Assembly: GCF_018860155.1 (NCBI RefSeq)
Contig: NZ_JAHKNI010000004.1
Coordinates: forward strand, 186,001-250,000
Origin: Nocardia albiluteola
GTDB lineage: Bacteria > Actinomycetota > Actinomycetes > Mycobacteriales > Mycobacteriaceae
Direction: 5' to 3'
Length of the DNA: 64,000 nucleotides
Shown: positions 7,603-16,045 of the stretch, piece by piece
Layout: the number at the start of each line of letters is the position of its first letter
Position numbering within the stretch: the stretch's first letter is position 1
The notes under the pieces: model-generated
What the model was told of the DNA's origin: nothing
The model's database searches: none
What the model saw: only the letters and a program-made list of their open reading frames with translations
Made by a program: the position numbers and the translations under genes

Positions 7603-8402
7603 GTGAGCAGACTGACGCGAAACAGCCTGTGTTGCAGGCGAAGGGGCTGGTCAAGCGCTACGGTCAGGTCACCGCGCTGGACGGCGCCGACTTCGACCTG
7701 TATCCGAACGAGATCCTCGCGGTGATCGGCGACAACGGCGCCGGGAAATCCACTCTCATCAAGGCACTCTCGGGGGCGGTGGCGCCGGACGAGGGCGAGA
7801 TCCTGGTCGATGGCAAGCCGGTCCGGTTTCGCCGCCCTATCGATGCGCGCCGCGCGGGCATCGAGACCGTGTACCAGGATCTGGCCGTCGCCCCCGCGCT
7901 CGATATCGCCGACAATCTGTTCCTGGGCAGGGAATTACGCCGTCGCGGGGTGCTGGGATCGGTGTTCCGGATGCTGGACAAGGAGCGGATGGTCCGGGAA
8001 TCCCAGGAGCACATGGCGAATCTGAAGATCGGCATCCGCTCGATGAAGCAGCCGGTGGAGACCCTCTCGGGCGGGCAGCGCCAGGGTGTGGCGGTGGCGC
8101 GCAGCGCGGCCTTCGCCCAGCACGTGGTGATCATGGACGAGCCGACCGCGGCGCTGGGGGTCAAGGAGACCGGCATGGTGCTGGACCTGATCCGCCAGGT
8201 CCGCGATCGCGGGTTGGCGGTCATCGTGATCAGCCACAACATGCCCAATGTCTTCGAGATCGCCGACCGCGTGCACATCCAGCGGCTCGGACGGCGGGTG
8301 GCGGTGATCGAACCGCACGAGTTCTCCATGTCCGATGCGGTCGCGATCATGACCGGGGCCATGGCGGGCGAGGAGGTGGACAACCATCGTGTCCGGGACT
8401 GA
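7599..8402 (+). CDS. frcA: Sugar ABC transporter ATP-binding protein (single domain)
   Basis: 267 residues with one nucleotide-binding domain: Walker A GDNGAGKS at about residues 44-51, signature LSGGQRQG, Walker B VVIMDEP and the H-loop ISHNMP. It is half the size of tandem-domain RbsA proteins, matching FrcA-type ATPases that act as homodimers. GTG 7599 follows AGGAGG at 7585-7590 and overlaps the permease stop. The end overlaps the kinase gene by 14 bases, so the genes are translationally coupled. Confidence 0.88.
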   Translation: MSEQTDAKQPVLQAKGLVKRYGQVTALDGADFDLYPNEILAVIGDNGAGKSTLIKALSGAVAPDEGEILVDGKPVRFRRPIDARRAGIETVYQDLAVAPALDIADNLFLGRELRRRGVLGSVFRMLDKERMVRESQEHMANLKIGIRSMKQPVETLSGGQRQGVAVARSAAFAQHVVIMDEPTAALGVKETGMVLDLIRQVRDRGLAVIVISHNMPNVFEIADRVHIQRLGRRVAVIEPHEFSMSDAVAIMTGAMAGEEVDNHRVRD

Positions 8403-9360
8403 GCGGGGCACGGGGGTGATCGCCGTCGCGGGTGAGGCTTTGGTGGACATGGTGCCCACCGGTGCGCCGGGGGAGTTCGCGGCGATGCCGGGCGGCAGCC
8501 CCACTAATGTGGCCGTCGGCCTGGTCCGGCTCGATGTTCCGGTCCGGATGCTCGCCCGGATCGGCACCGGCACGCTCGGGGACAGGGTCCGGAACTTCCT
8601 GCGCGACAACGCCATCGGCCTCGATCATGCGATCCAGGGCAGCGAGCCGACCTCGCTGGCGCTGCTGGATCTGGACGCCGACGGCGTGGCCCGCTACGAC
8701 TTCCGCATCGACGGCACCGCGGACTGGCAGTGGACCGATGCCGAACTCGGGCCCGCCCTGGACGGTGACGTGGCGGCCCTGCACACCGGCTCGCTGGCGA
8801 TGACGCAGCGGCCCGGCGCGGATGCGCTGCTGCGCCTGGTCGAGCGCGCGCGGGCGACAGCGACCATCTCCTATGACCCGAATATGCGTCCGCAGTTGAT
8901 GATTCACGACGACGCCCGGGCGCGCGTGGAGACGATGCTGGGCCTGGCCGACGTCCTGAAGGTCAGCTCTGAGGATCTGGCCTGGCTGTATCCGGACCGA
9001 GCGCCCGAAGACGTGCTGACCGACTGGGCCTGCCGGGGCCCAGCGCTGGTCGTGGTCACGCTTGGCGGCGAGGGCGCCTTGGCCGCCACCGCCGAGGATC
9101 CCAGGCCGATCCGTCGTCCGGGCGTACCGATCGAGCTGGTGGACACCGTCGGCGCGGGCGACGCCTTCGCCGGCGGCCTGCTCGCGGGTCTGCACCGCCG
9201 GGACCTACTCGGCGCGCATCGGCGAAAGGCGTTGCGCGCGTTGGAGAGCGCGGAGCTGATTGCGATCGTGGATGAGGCGATGCTGGTGGCTGCGCTGACC
9301 TGCGGGCGGCGCGGAGCCGATCCGCCGACCACGCGGGAGGTGCGCGCCGCACAGTTGTGA
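8389..9360 (+). CDS. PfkB-family carbohydrate kinase (probable fructokinase)
   Basis: 323 residues. N-terminal GEALVDMVPTG and MPGGSPTNVAVGLVRL, and C-terminal DTVGAGDAFAGGLLAGL with the catalytic Asp, define the PfkB/ribokinase fold. GTG 8389 lies inside the ATPase gene. Last gene of the transporter operon, so it most likely phosphorylates the imported sugar in the cytosol. The lid sequence does not let me separate fructose from other substrates by eye. The 143 bp after it hold no recognised feature. Confidence 0.85.
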   Translation: MSGTERGTGVIAVAGEALVDMVPTGAPGEFAAMPGGSPTNVAVGLVRLDVPVRMLARIGTGTLGDRVRNFLRDNAIGLDHAIQGSEPTSLALLDLDADGVARYDFRIDGTADWQWTDAELGPALDGDVAALHTGSLAMTQRPGADALLRLVERARATATISYDPNMRPQLMIHDDARARVETMLGLADVLKVSSEDLAWLYPDRAPEDVLTDWACRGPALVVVTLGGEGALAATAEDPRPIRRPGVPIELVDTVGAGDAFAGGLLAGLHRRDLLGAHRRKALRALESAELIAIVDEAMLVAALTCGRRGADPPTTREVRAAQL

Positions 9361-9503
9361 GCGAGCCCAGGGGGCGCCGACCCCGGCTCGGTCCTGATCA
9401 TGAGGGGCTGTGCGGCTTCCGTGACCCGCGCGGCTCCAGCACGCCGCGGCACGGCGATTCGCCGGGGCGGCCGCCGCGATTCGCGCCGGTCCGGAACGGC
9501 CGA

Positions 9504-10109
9504 TTACGTACCGGAACCTGGTGATTCGCCGGAGGCGATCGCACTCGGTGCGCCGTCGGCCGCGACGGCGACCAGATCCGCGGCGCTGGCCCAGAGCACC
9601 TCGGCGTAGTCGGCATTCTCGTCGGCCATGCACCTCTCGGCGGTCAGCCGCATCACGGCCATCCCGAGATCGGTGGCCAGCCGCGCGGTCTCGCGGTCGT
9701 GCCCGCGGCGCAGCAGTGCGGCCGTGAGGGCCTCGGACAGCGAGACGAGCTTGATCAACTCTCGCTCTCGCAATGGCGGATTCGCCGCGATGATCGCCGC
9801 GCGCCGCTCCAGGTGCTCGCGCGGACGGAACACCGCCGTCGCGGTGGTGCACGCGGTCAGCAGCGTGCGCAGCGCACCCGTGCCCGCGGGGACGGCCTCG
9901 ATGGCGGCGACGAGGTGCTCCTCGAGTTCCCGGCCGCCGCCGAACAGCACCTCTCGCTTGTCGGAGAACCATCGGTAGAACGACCGCTCGGTGAGGTTCG
10001 CGCGCCGCGCGATCTGCGCGACCGTCGTGCGGTCGTAGCCCTGCTCCTCGAACAGGTCCAGGGCCGCCTCTGCGAGCCGATCAGGGGTATTGCCTTCCCA
10101 CCGTGCCAT
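9504..10109 (-). CDS. TetR-family transcriptional regulator
   Basis: 201 residues. The N-terminal helix-turn-helix reads ALDLFEEQGYDRTTVAQIARRANLTERSFYRWFSDKRE (about residues 16-52, quoted in part). The C-terminal ligand domain is unassigned. It diverges from an MDR oxidoreductase at 10195, with two operator palindromes between the genes, the usual arrangement for a TetR repressor of a detoxification enzyme and of itself. Confidence 0.87.
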   Translation of the reverse strand: MARWEGNTPDRLAEAALDLFEEQGYDRTTVAQIARRANLTERSFYRWFSDKREVLFGGGRELEEHLVAAIEAVPAGTGALRTLLTACTTATAVFRPREHLERRAAIIAANPPLRERELIKLVSLSEALTAALLRRGHDRETARLATDLGMAVMRLTAERCMADENADYAEVLWASAADLVAVAADGAPSAIASGESPGSGT

Positions 10110-10122
10110 GCCGCGATTCTAG

Positions 10123-10140
10123 CGACAGCAGATGCTGTCG
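10123..10140. promoter_or_regulatory. TetR operator 1
   Basis: CGACAGCA-GA-TGCTGTCG is a perfect inverted repeat of 8-bp arms. It starts 13 bp upstream of the TetR start codon, likely the autorepression site. It shares the CGACA/TGTCG half-sites with operator 2. Confidence 0.7.
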
Positions 10141-10157
10141 TCACTCTGGTAGCGTTG

Positions 10158-10180
10158 GTGACGACAGATGTTGTCGTCAC
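10158..10180. promoter_or_regulatory. TetR operator 2
   Basis: GTGACGACA-GATGT-TGTCGTCAC is a perfect 9-bp inverted repeat ending 14 bp before the oxidoreductase start codon. The centre-to-centre distance from operator 1 is about 37 bp. Confidence 0.72.
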
Positions 10181-10194
10181 TTGGGAGATCACTC

Positions 10195-11115
10195 ATGCGC
10201 ACCCTTCGCTTTCACACCTACGGAGAGGCGGCCGACGTGCTGCGAATCGACGACGCCCCGGTCCCGGACCCCGGTTCGGGCCAGATCCGCATCGCGGTGC
10301 AGGCCTGCGGACTGAACCCGGCCGACTGGGCGCTGTGCGGTGGGCTGTACCCCGGCGACCTGCCGCGCGGGATCGGCCTGGAGGTGTCCGGGACCGTCGA
10401 CGCCGTCGGTGACGACGTGACCGGGGTCGACATCGGCGATCCGGTGTTCGGGACCGCGCCCTTCACCGGTCCGACCGCGGGCGCGTCCGAGTACGCACTG
10501 CTCGACCTGTGGTTCGCGCGTCCGTCCGGGCTCGAGGCGGTGGCCGCCGCCGCGCTGCCGATGGCCGTCGGAACGGCGTACGTGGCCGTGGATGTGCTCG
10601 GCGTCGGTTCCGGCACCACCGTGCTCGTGCACGGCGCAGGCACCACCACCGGGTACGCCGCGGTGCAGATCGCCCTCGGGCGCGGCGCCCGCGTGATCGC
10701 CACGGCGGGCGAGACGTACGCCGATGCCCTCCGCGCCGCCGGCGCCGAGGTCACGAGCTACGGGGAGGGCATGGCGGAACGAGTGACGGCGCTGGCGGGT
10801 GGGCCGGTCGAACTCGCCCTCGACACCGCGCCGTTCAGCAACGCGCTGACTGAACTCGTGCGCACGGTCAAGGAACCCGAACACGTGCTGACGCTCGGAA
10901 TCGACCCGGTGGCAAAGGAACTCGGCGTGCGCTCCGCGTTGGACACCGGCGCGATGCCGCGTTACGACGTGCTGGGCGAATTTGCACAGCTCGCCGCCGA
11001 AGGTCGGTTCTCCGTCCCGGTGGCCCGCACATTTCCGCTGGAGGACTGGCGTACCGCCCTCGAGCTCAGCGGGTCGCACCGGGCGCACGGCAAGCTGGTG
11101 CTCCAGATCGGGTAG
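10195..11115 (+). CDS. Zinc-independent MDR oxidoreductase (quinone reductase-like)
   Basis: 306 residues of the medium-chain dehydrogenase/reductase superfamily: N-terminal GroES-like part with QACGLNPADWALCGGLYPGD, the nucleotide-binding turn VLVHGAGTTTGYAAVQIALGRG (AGTTTG replaces the common GAAGGVG), and C-terminal FPLEDWRTALELSGSHRAHGKLVL. No structural zinc cysteines are seen, so a quinone or enone reductase using NADPH is likely. ATG 10195 is the start; upstream open frame crosses the operator. Probably induced when the TetR regulator binds its ligand. Confidence 0.83.
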   Translation: MRTLRFHTYGEAADVLRIDDAPVPDPGSGQIRIAVQACGLNPADWALCGGLYPGDLPRGIGLEVSGTVDAVGDDVTGVDIGDPVFGTAPFTGPTAGASEYALLDLWFARPSGLEAVAAAALPMAVGTAYVAVDVLGVGSGTTVLVHGAGTTTGYAAVQIALGRGARVIATAGETYADALRAAGAEVTSYGEGMAERVTALAGGPVELALDTAPFSNALTELVRTVKEPEHVLTLGIDPVAKELGVRSALDTGAMPRYDVLGEFAQLAAEGRFSVPVARTFPLEDWRTALELSGSHRAHGKLVLQIG

Positions 11116-11218
11116 TGCCGCAACGGTATTCGGCTAGCCCGGTCACTCCTGCGTGCCTTCGCCCCGGATGGGCGGTGCTAACCTGCCCGCGTCCCGGCTC
11201 GACCCGATCGGGATACCC

Positions 11219-11343
11219 GGTATAGCGGCGATGATCGGGTCCGGTCAGGCCGGGATGCTTGGTGTAGCGGTGACGGTAGGCTCGGTCCGGTCGGGATGGT
11301 TGGTGTAGCGGTGACGGTCGGCTCGGTCCGGTCGGGATGTATA
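11219..11343. repeat. Imperfect tandem repeat, about 41-bp unit, three copies
   Basis: Units begin at 11219, 11261 and 11302, each starting GGTRTAGCGGYGAYG and containing GGTCCGGTCRGG. Units two and three differ at very few positions. Outside the repeat, the 456-bp gene-free stretch 11116-11571 shows no other feature. It lies between two convergent genes. Confidence 0.7.
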
Positions 11344-11571
11344 CCCAGCGCGGTCGGGATGCATAGCGAGGCAGCGACGATCCGGACCGGCTCAGGGGTG
11401 CGAGGCTTCGGTAGCCATCGGGACAGTTCCGGCCAGGATGCGCTGTGTGACAGCAACTATCGGCCCGCCCCAACCGACAGCGCGACGGTGGCCACAGTGC
11501 GTTCCGGTGCGGACGTTCGGGATGACGGAGGCGCCGGGCGGTGTCGGCGCGGTGCCGACCGGCCGGGCGTA

Positions 11572-12276
11572 TCAGTTGGGCGCGCCGACCGGGTCGGCGG
11601 CCGGGTTGCCCGCGCCCGGACCGAATTGGCCGGGGCCGCTGGACATCTGGTTCGGGGCTGCTGCACCGTTCATCGCTCCTGGGCCACCCGTCCCGTCCAT
11701 CCGGTTCCACCGCCCGCCGCCGGGCCGGGCGGCTGTCCCCTCGGTGACGACGGTGGTGGTGGACGTGCCGTTCGCATCGGTGGCCCGGATGCTCACCGTG
11801 TCACCGACTTTCACGCCCGAGGTTTCGCGCGTGTCCGATCCGATGGTGTAAGTGTGGGTGTAGTTGTCGGCGCTCTTGGCGGTGATCGAATCGGCCGAGA
11901 CGGCGGTGACGGTGCCGGTCTGGGTCAGCTCGGTGGTGTAGTCGCCGTTGCCGTCCGAGACGACGAACTGGCCGTGCAGAGCCCCGCCCATCGGACCGGA
12001 GAAGCTGCCCCCGCCGTTGTTCGAGCCGCCGGGACTGTTCATGCCGGGGTCGTTCATGCTCATGCCGGGGCCGCCCGGGCCGCGATGGTCGCCGGTGGAA
12101 CTGCCGGAGGCGGCATAGATCACACCGCCGCCCACCGCGGCGATCGCCGCGGCAACGCCCACGGTCGCGAGGGTCTTGCGTGTCGTCCACAGGGACGGCG
12201 TGGTCTGCGGTGCGCCCCAGGCGGGCTGGCTCGCCGCGGGCTCTTCGGGGCTCGCGGGCTGTAGGGGATCGGTCAT
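11572..12276 (-). CDS. Membrane-anchored DUF5666-type protein
   Basis: 234 residues from ATG 12276 (AGGAG nearby). A Pro/Ala-rich cytosolic start is followed by one transmembrane helix (TLATVGVAAAIAAVGGGVIY, about residues 34-53), a Gly/Met/Asn/Ser-rich linker, then a small beta domain (GTVTAVSADSITAKSADNYT, TYTIGSDTRETSGVKVGDTV) resembling DUF5666, and a Gly/Pro/Met/Asn-rich tail. It is probably extracytoplasmic. It diverges from the response regulator at 12474, with a shared upstream region containing TCACAG-N5-GCACAG, so it may be part of that regulon. Function unknown. Confidence 0.72.
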   Translation of the reverse strand: MTDPLQPASPEEPAASQPAWGAPQTTPSLWTTRKTLATVGVAAAIAAVGGGVIYAASGSSTGDHRGPGGPGMSMNDPGMNSPGGSNNGGGSFSGPMGGALHGQFVVSDGNGDYTTELTQTGTVTAVSADSITAKSADNYTHTYTIGSDTRETSGVKVGDTVSIRATDANGTSTTTVVTEGTAARPGGGRWNRMDGTGGPGAMNGAAAPNQMSSGPGQFGPGAGNPAADPVGAPN

Positions 12277-12420
12277 CGTCGAAAGCTCCTGTGCGGTGCG
12301 GACCCGGCGGACCGGGCGGTTTCGCTCCACCGTGGGTGGCGAATGTAGGTGCGCGCTGTGTGCGGGCCCAGCGCGCGATATGTGCGCCGTTCGCGGGCAG
12401 TGTCGGGCGGCCGGTGAGGT

Positions 12421-12437
12421 TCACAGTTTGCGCACAG
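12421..12437 (+). promoter_or_regulatory. Direct-repeat site A: TCACAG-N5-GCACAG
   Basis: TCACAGTTTGCGCACAG: two half-sites with an 11-bp period, 36 bp before the response regulator start and about 145 bp before the divergent DUF5666 gene. OmpR/PhoB-family regulators bind tandem half-sites at one-turn spacing. The same layout occurs at 18187-18203 and 20562-20578. Confidence 0.65.
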
Positions 12438-12473
12438 CCAAGGCAAAGCTCGCTCCGAGCGCGACCGCCGATC

Positions 12474-13232
12474 ATGGTTGATGTGACAGCGACGACCAGT
12501 GCCAATGCCCCGATCGATCGACCCGTGATGCGCCGCGCCGACGGCACCCCGGTCACGGTGCTGGTCGTGGACGACGAGCCGATGCTCGCCGAGATGCTCT
12601 CGATGGCATTGCGCTTCGAGGGCTGGGAGGTGCTCACGGCTGGTGACGGCCGCACCGCGATGGCCCGCGCCCGCGAGACCCGCCCCGACGTGGTGGTTCT
12701 CGACGTGATGCTGCCGGATATGACCGGGCTGCAGGTCCTGGGCCGGCTGCGCGAACAGATCCCGCATCTGCCGGTGCTGCTGCTGACCGCCAAGGATTCG
12801 GTGGAGGACCGCATCGCGGGGCTGACCGCGGGCGGCGACGACTATGTCACCAAGCCGTTCAGCATCGAGGAGGTCGTGCTGCGGCTGCGGGCGCTGTTGC
12901 GGCGCACCGGAATCACCATGCGCGACAGCGGGGCCCAGATAGTCGTGGGAGATCTCGTGCTGGACGAGGACAGCCACGAGGTCACCCGGGCCGGCGAGCC
13001 GATCACGTTGACCTCCACCGAATTCGAGCTGCTGCGGTTCTTCATGCGCAACCCGAAGCGGGTGCTGAGCAAGGCACAGATCCTCGATCGCGTCTGGAGT
13101 TACGACTTCGGCGGCACCTCCAACATCGTCGAACTGTATGTCTCCTATCTGCGCAAGAAGATCGACAGCGGGCGCGATCCGATGATTCACACGCTTCGGG
13201 GGGCCGGGTATGTCCTCAAACCTGCTACCTGA
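12474..13232 (+). CDS. OmpR/PhoB-family response regulator
   Basis: 252 residues. The receiver domain (about 28-142) has acidic pair DD near 33-34, phospho-acceptor Asp77 in VVVLDVMLPD, and the TAKD and KPF (switch Lys) motifs. The C-terminal winged helix shows LTSTEFELLRFFMRNPKRVLSKAQILDRVW and YVSYLRKKID with GAGYVL at the end (quoted in part). It overlaps the histidine kinase start by 23 bases and is preceded by site A, so autoregulation is likely. Resembles TcrX/TrcR/MprA-type actinobacterial regulators. Confidence 0.93.
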   Translation: MVDVTATTSANAPIDRPVMRRADGTPVTVLVVDDEPMLAEMLSMALRFEGWEVLTAGDGRTAMARARETRPDVVVLDVMLPDMTGLQVLGRLREQIPHLPVLLLTAKDSVEDRIAGLTAGGDDYVTKPFSIEEVVLRLRALLRRTGITMRDSGAQIVVGDLVLDEDSHEVTRAGEPITLTSTEFELLRFFMRNPKRVLSKAQILDRVWSYDFGGTSNIVELYVSYLRKKIDSGRDPMIHTLRGAGYVLKPAT

Positions 13233-14901
13233 ACCGCCGGTGCCGGGGGCCGCGGCGTATCCGCTGGGGCCCGTGCGCGTGCCCGGATCGCCGACCGAGG
13301 GGGCGGAATCCGTTGTGCACCAGGGGAAAAAGGCTCGTGCCCGGAGGATGTCCAGTCGCGCGGGCGCGCGAGGCGAGGAATGCACCGCTCACCGCTACCG
13401 GCGGTGGTCTCCGCGGCGCTGGTCGCTGCGGATGCGGCTGCTGGTGGGCCAGGTGCTGCTGCTGGTGACGGTGGTGGTCGGCATCGGCGCCGCGACCGAG
13501 CTTGCGCTGCACCAGTTTCTGGTACATCAGCTCGATACCCAGCTCGTCGACATGGAGAAGCGAGCGGTTATCGAATCCGGCGGCGGACCGATCGTCGGGC
13601 CCGTGCCCACCGGCCGCATCGGCCATCCGCCGCCTCCGCCCGATTCCGACGGGTCCGAACCGGGCCCGAACTTCCTCGATCATCCCGGCAATCAGCCCAA
13701 TGCCGTCGGCGCCCTGCTCGAGCACGGAAGTGTCACGGCCGCAGGGAGAATCGGCACCGACGGTGGCGTGGTCGCGCTGTCGGACACGGCTCGCACGCAG
13801 GTGGCCGCCGTCGCGGCCGACGCGAAGCCCGTCACGATCGATCTTGACGGCGCGGGCAGCTATCGCGTCGTGGCGGCGACGACCTGGAAGGGCGGCACGG
13901 TGGTCGCGGGCCTGCCGCTGGCATCGGTGGACGCGACGATCGTGTGGGCGCTGGTGGTGTCGATCGTCGTCACGCTCGTCGCGCTGGTCGTCGCCGTCAC
14001 CGTGGGGGTCTGGGTGATCCGCCGTGCCCTGGCGCCACTGGACCGCGTCGCCGCGACCGCGGCCCGGGTCGCCGATCTGCCGCTGGACCGCGGGGAAGTC
14101 GAACTGCCCGTGCGGGTTCCGGCCGATGACGCCGATCCGGGGACCGAGGTCGGCAAACTCGGCGCCGCGGTCAACCGGATGCTCGACCACATCGCCGGCG
14201 CGCTCTCGGCCCGGCACGCCAGTGAGGTTCGCGTGCGCCAGTTCGTCGCCGACGCGAGCCACGAGCTGCGCACGCCCCTGGCCGCGATCCGCGGCTATAC
14301 CGAACTGGCCCAGCGCAATCGGGACGAGGTGTCCCCGTCCGTGGCCGACGCGATGAGCCGGGTGGATGCCGCGGCACATCGCATGTCCGGGCTCGTGGAG
14401 GATCTGCTGCTGCTGGCCCGGCTGGACTCGGGCCGCCCGCTCGAGCGTCGGCCCGTCGACCTGACCCCGCTCACCGTGGACGCCGTGAGCGACGCCCACA
14501 TCGCGGGCTCGGATCATCGCTGGGACCTGAAACTGCCCGACCGGCCGGTGGTGATCGACGGCGATGCCGCGCGCCTGCACCAGGTGCTGGCGAATCTGCT
14601 GACCAATGCCCGCGTGCACACCCCGCCCGGCACCACCGTCACCGCCGCGCTCGGCGTCGACGCCGCCGGGGCCGCGGTGTGGACGGTCCGCGACGACGGC
14701 CCCGGCATCCCCGCCGACCTGCAGCCGGAGATCTTCCAGCGCTTCGCCCGCGGCGACTCCTCCCGCTCCCGCCACGCGGGCAGCACCGGCCTGGGCCTGG
14801 CCATCGTCGCGGCTGTCGTCAAGGCCCACGGCGGCGATATCGCCGTGGACAGCGTCCCCGGCAGCACGGAGTTCACCGTCCGCCTCCCGATCGCCGACTG
14901 A
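13210..14901 (+). CDS. Sensor histidine kinase (HAMP-HisKA-HATPase)
   Basis: 563 residues. A long basic N-terminal tail (about 75 residues) precedes TM1 (MRLLVGQVLLLVTVVVGIGA). An extracytoplasmic domain of roughly 150 residues with a Pro/Gly-rich stretch follows, then TM2 (ALVVSIVVTLVALVVAVTVG), HAMP, the H-box DASHELRTPLAAIRGY with His351 as phosphorylation site, the N-box NLLTNARVHT, and G-boxes DDGPGIP and GLGLAI. It pairs with the regulator just upstream. The long overlap with that gene makes a later start possible; Met codons near 13348 and 13432 could serve. Confidence 0.92.
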   Translation: MSSNLLPEPPVPGAAAYPLGPVRVPGSPTEGAESVVHQGKKARARRMSSRAGARGEECTAHRYRRWSPRRWSLRMRLLVGQVLLLVTVVVGIGAATELALHQFLVHQLDTQLVDMEKRAVIESGGGPIVGPVPTGRIGHPPPPPDSDGSEPGPNFLDHPGNQPNAVGALLEHGSVTAAGRIGTDGGVVALSDTARTQVAAVAADAKPVTIDLDGAGSYRVVAATTWKGGTVVAGLPLASVDATIVWALVVSIVVTLVALVVAVTVGVWVIRRALAPLDRVAATAARVADLPLDRGEVELPVRVPADDADPGTEVGKLGAAVNRMLDHIAGALSARHASEVRVRQFVADASHELRTPLAAIRGYTELAQRNRDEVSPSVADAMSRVDAAAHRMSGLVEDLLLLARLDSGRPLERRPVDLTPLTVDAVSDAHIAGSDHRWDLKLPDRPVVIDGDAARLHQVLANLLTNARVHTPPGTTVTAALGVDAAGAAVWTVRDDGPGIPADLQPEIFQRFARGDSSRSRHAGSTGLGLAIVAAVVKAHGGDIAVDSVPGSTEFTVRLPIAD

Positions 14902-14976
14902 GGTCCGCCCGACCGCCGTCTACATGTTGATTTCCGCGCCAATGAAGCGACGTGGGTCAGTCCATCACTCCACCGG

Positions 14977-15483
14977 TCAGCCGATGCCAAACGCTGCGAG
15001 AGCGGTCGACATCTTCATGACAAGGCGACCTGGCGTGTTCTCGACAGGGATGAAGTTGTACTTCTGATAGAAGCGGAACGCGGACTCATCGATCGCATCG
15101 ACAACGATGAGCCGGCCGCCCGACACCTGCGCGGCTCCCATCATCTTCGAGATGGCGTCGATGAGAAGGTCGGTCCCGTACCCCTGACCGTGGAGGGACG
15201 AATCGAGGGCGAACTTGGCGAGGAGGAATGCGGGCACAGATCGCATTCCAGCTGCCAGATTGCTCGAGATGCCGTCTTCGGCACGATTGACCGAGGTCGG
15301 CGCGATGGAGTAGTACGCCCTGACGGCTGGGTCGTCGTCGAGGACCCAGACGTACGTCCGGCTCGTCATTCCTTTGTCCGCGGCGAGGGCTTTGGTCTGC
15401 AACCACTTGTTCAGAACCTCTTTGCCGCAGTCGAACTGTGACACGTCGTGTTCGGCCGTGAGGCCGGTCGAGATCAGAGTCAC
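14977..15483 (-). CDS. GNAT-family acetyltransferase toxin (TacT-like)
   Basis: 168 residues. The acetyl-CoA loop SLHGQGYGTDLL (about 96-107) and the tyrosine motif FRFYQKYNF (Tyr139) are characteristic, and YVWVLDDDPAVRAYYSIAP matches the TacT subgroup that acetylates the amino group of charged tRNAs. The start overlaps the stop of the upstream DUF1778 gene by 4 bases, the standard antitoxin-toxin order. Blocks translation when free (known for the family; substrate tRNA unknown here). Confidence 0.88.
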   Translation of the reverse strand: MTLISTGLTAEHDVSQFDCGKEVLNKWLQTKALAADKGMTSRTYVWVLDDDPAVRAYYSIAPTSVNRAEDGISSNLAAGMRSVPAFLLAKFALDSSLHGQGYGTDLLIDAISKMMGAAQVSGGRLIVVDAIDESAFRFYQKYNFIPVENTPGRLVMKMSTALAAFGIG

Positions 15484-15749
15484 TTGCGCACGAACCTCCG
15501 GCCCCGAGCCACGGCCTTGGCCAGTTCGGGGGCGTCGTCGGCGGTGTCCAGCGATCGGATCATGGCGTCGAACTGCTCGGCGGGCATCAGTGTGCGACTG
15601 GCCAGTGCGAGCACCTGATCAGCACGTTGCATTGCCGCGTTACGAACGAAGTCCGTCACCGTCTCACCGACGGCCGACGCCGCCGCTTCGATCTGATTGC
15701 GGCCGTCTTCGGCCAGTCTTATCTCGAATCGTTCCGTCTTGGCGCTCAT
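15480..15749 (-). CDS. DUF1778 ribbon-helix-helix antitoxin (TacA-like)
   Basis: 89 residues. The N-terminal ribbon-helix-helix region is KTERFEIRLAEDGRNQIEAAA with VGETVTDFVRNAAMQRADQVL, a DUF1778 hallmark; the C-terminal tail (MPAEQFDAMIRSLDTADDAP) is the part that usually wraps the GNAT toxin and blocks its active site. Promoter-proximal to the toxin. A perfect palindrome at 15851-15875, about 100 bp upstream, is a candidate binding site for conditional repression by the complex. The rest of the 296-bp gap to 16045 shows nothing recognisable. Confidence 0.88.
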   Translation of the reverse strand: MSAKTERFEIRLAEDGRNQIEAAASAVGETVTDFVRNAAMQRADQVLALASRTLMPAEQFDAMIRSLDTADDAPELAKAVARGRRFVRK

Positions 15750-15850
15750 CGCAGTGACCTCGCTTGGGTTCTGACAACCGCCTGGTGAGCTGGGGGTGAA
15801 GCTGACGAGTCTCGGCGTCGTGTGTGGTGTGATCCAAATAGATACTGCCT

Positions 15851-15875
15851 AATGTACGGGCATTGTCCGTACATT
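15851..15875. promoter_or_regulatory. Palindromic operator candidate of the toxin-antitoxin operon
   Basis: Arms AATGTACGG (15851-15859) and CCGTACATT (15867-15875) are perfect complements around a 7-base centre. It lies 101 bp upstream of the antitoxin start in an otherwise feature-poor gap. Confidence 0.6.
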
Positions 15876-16045
15876 GCGAGCGACTTGGCTGTGCCGAAGA
15901 TCTTCGCAGGTCAGACCCTTAACCCAGGCATCTGGCAGCGGTTCCTCGTCTTCGCGCAGCGGACCCTGCGGGACTGAACTACGTCGCACACAACGACGGT
16001 TCTGTATCCGGATGGGGGACACAGACCCGTCGTCGCGTGGTGCGA

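Noticed and set aside
11219..11343. Considered as a CRISPR array
   Set aside because: Units are contiguous, lack unique spacers and no cas gene is near.
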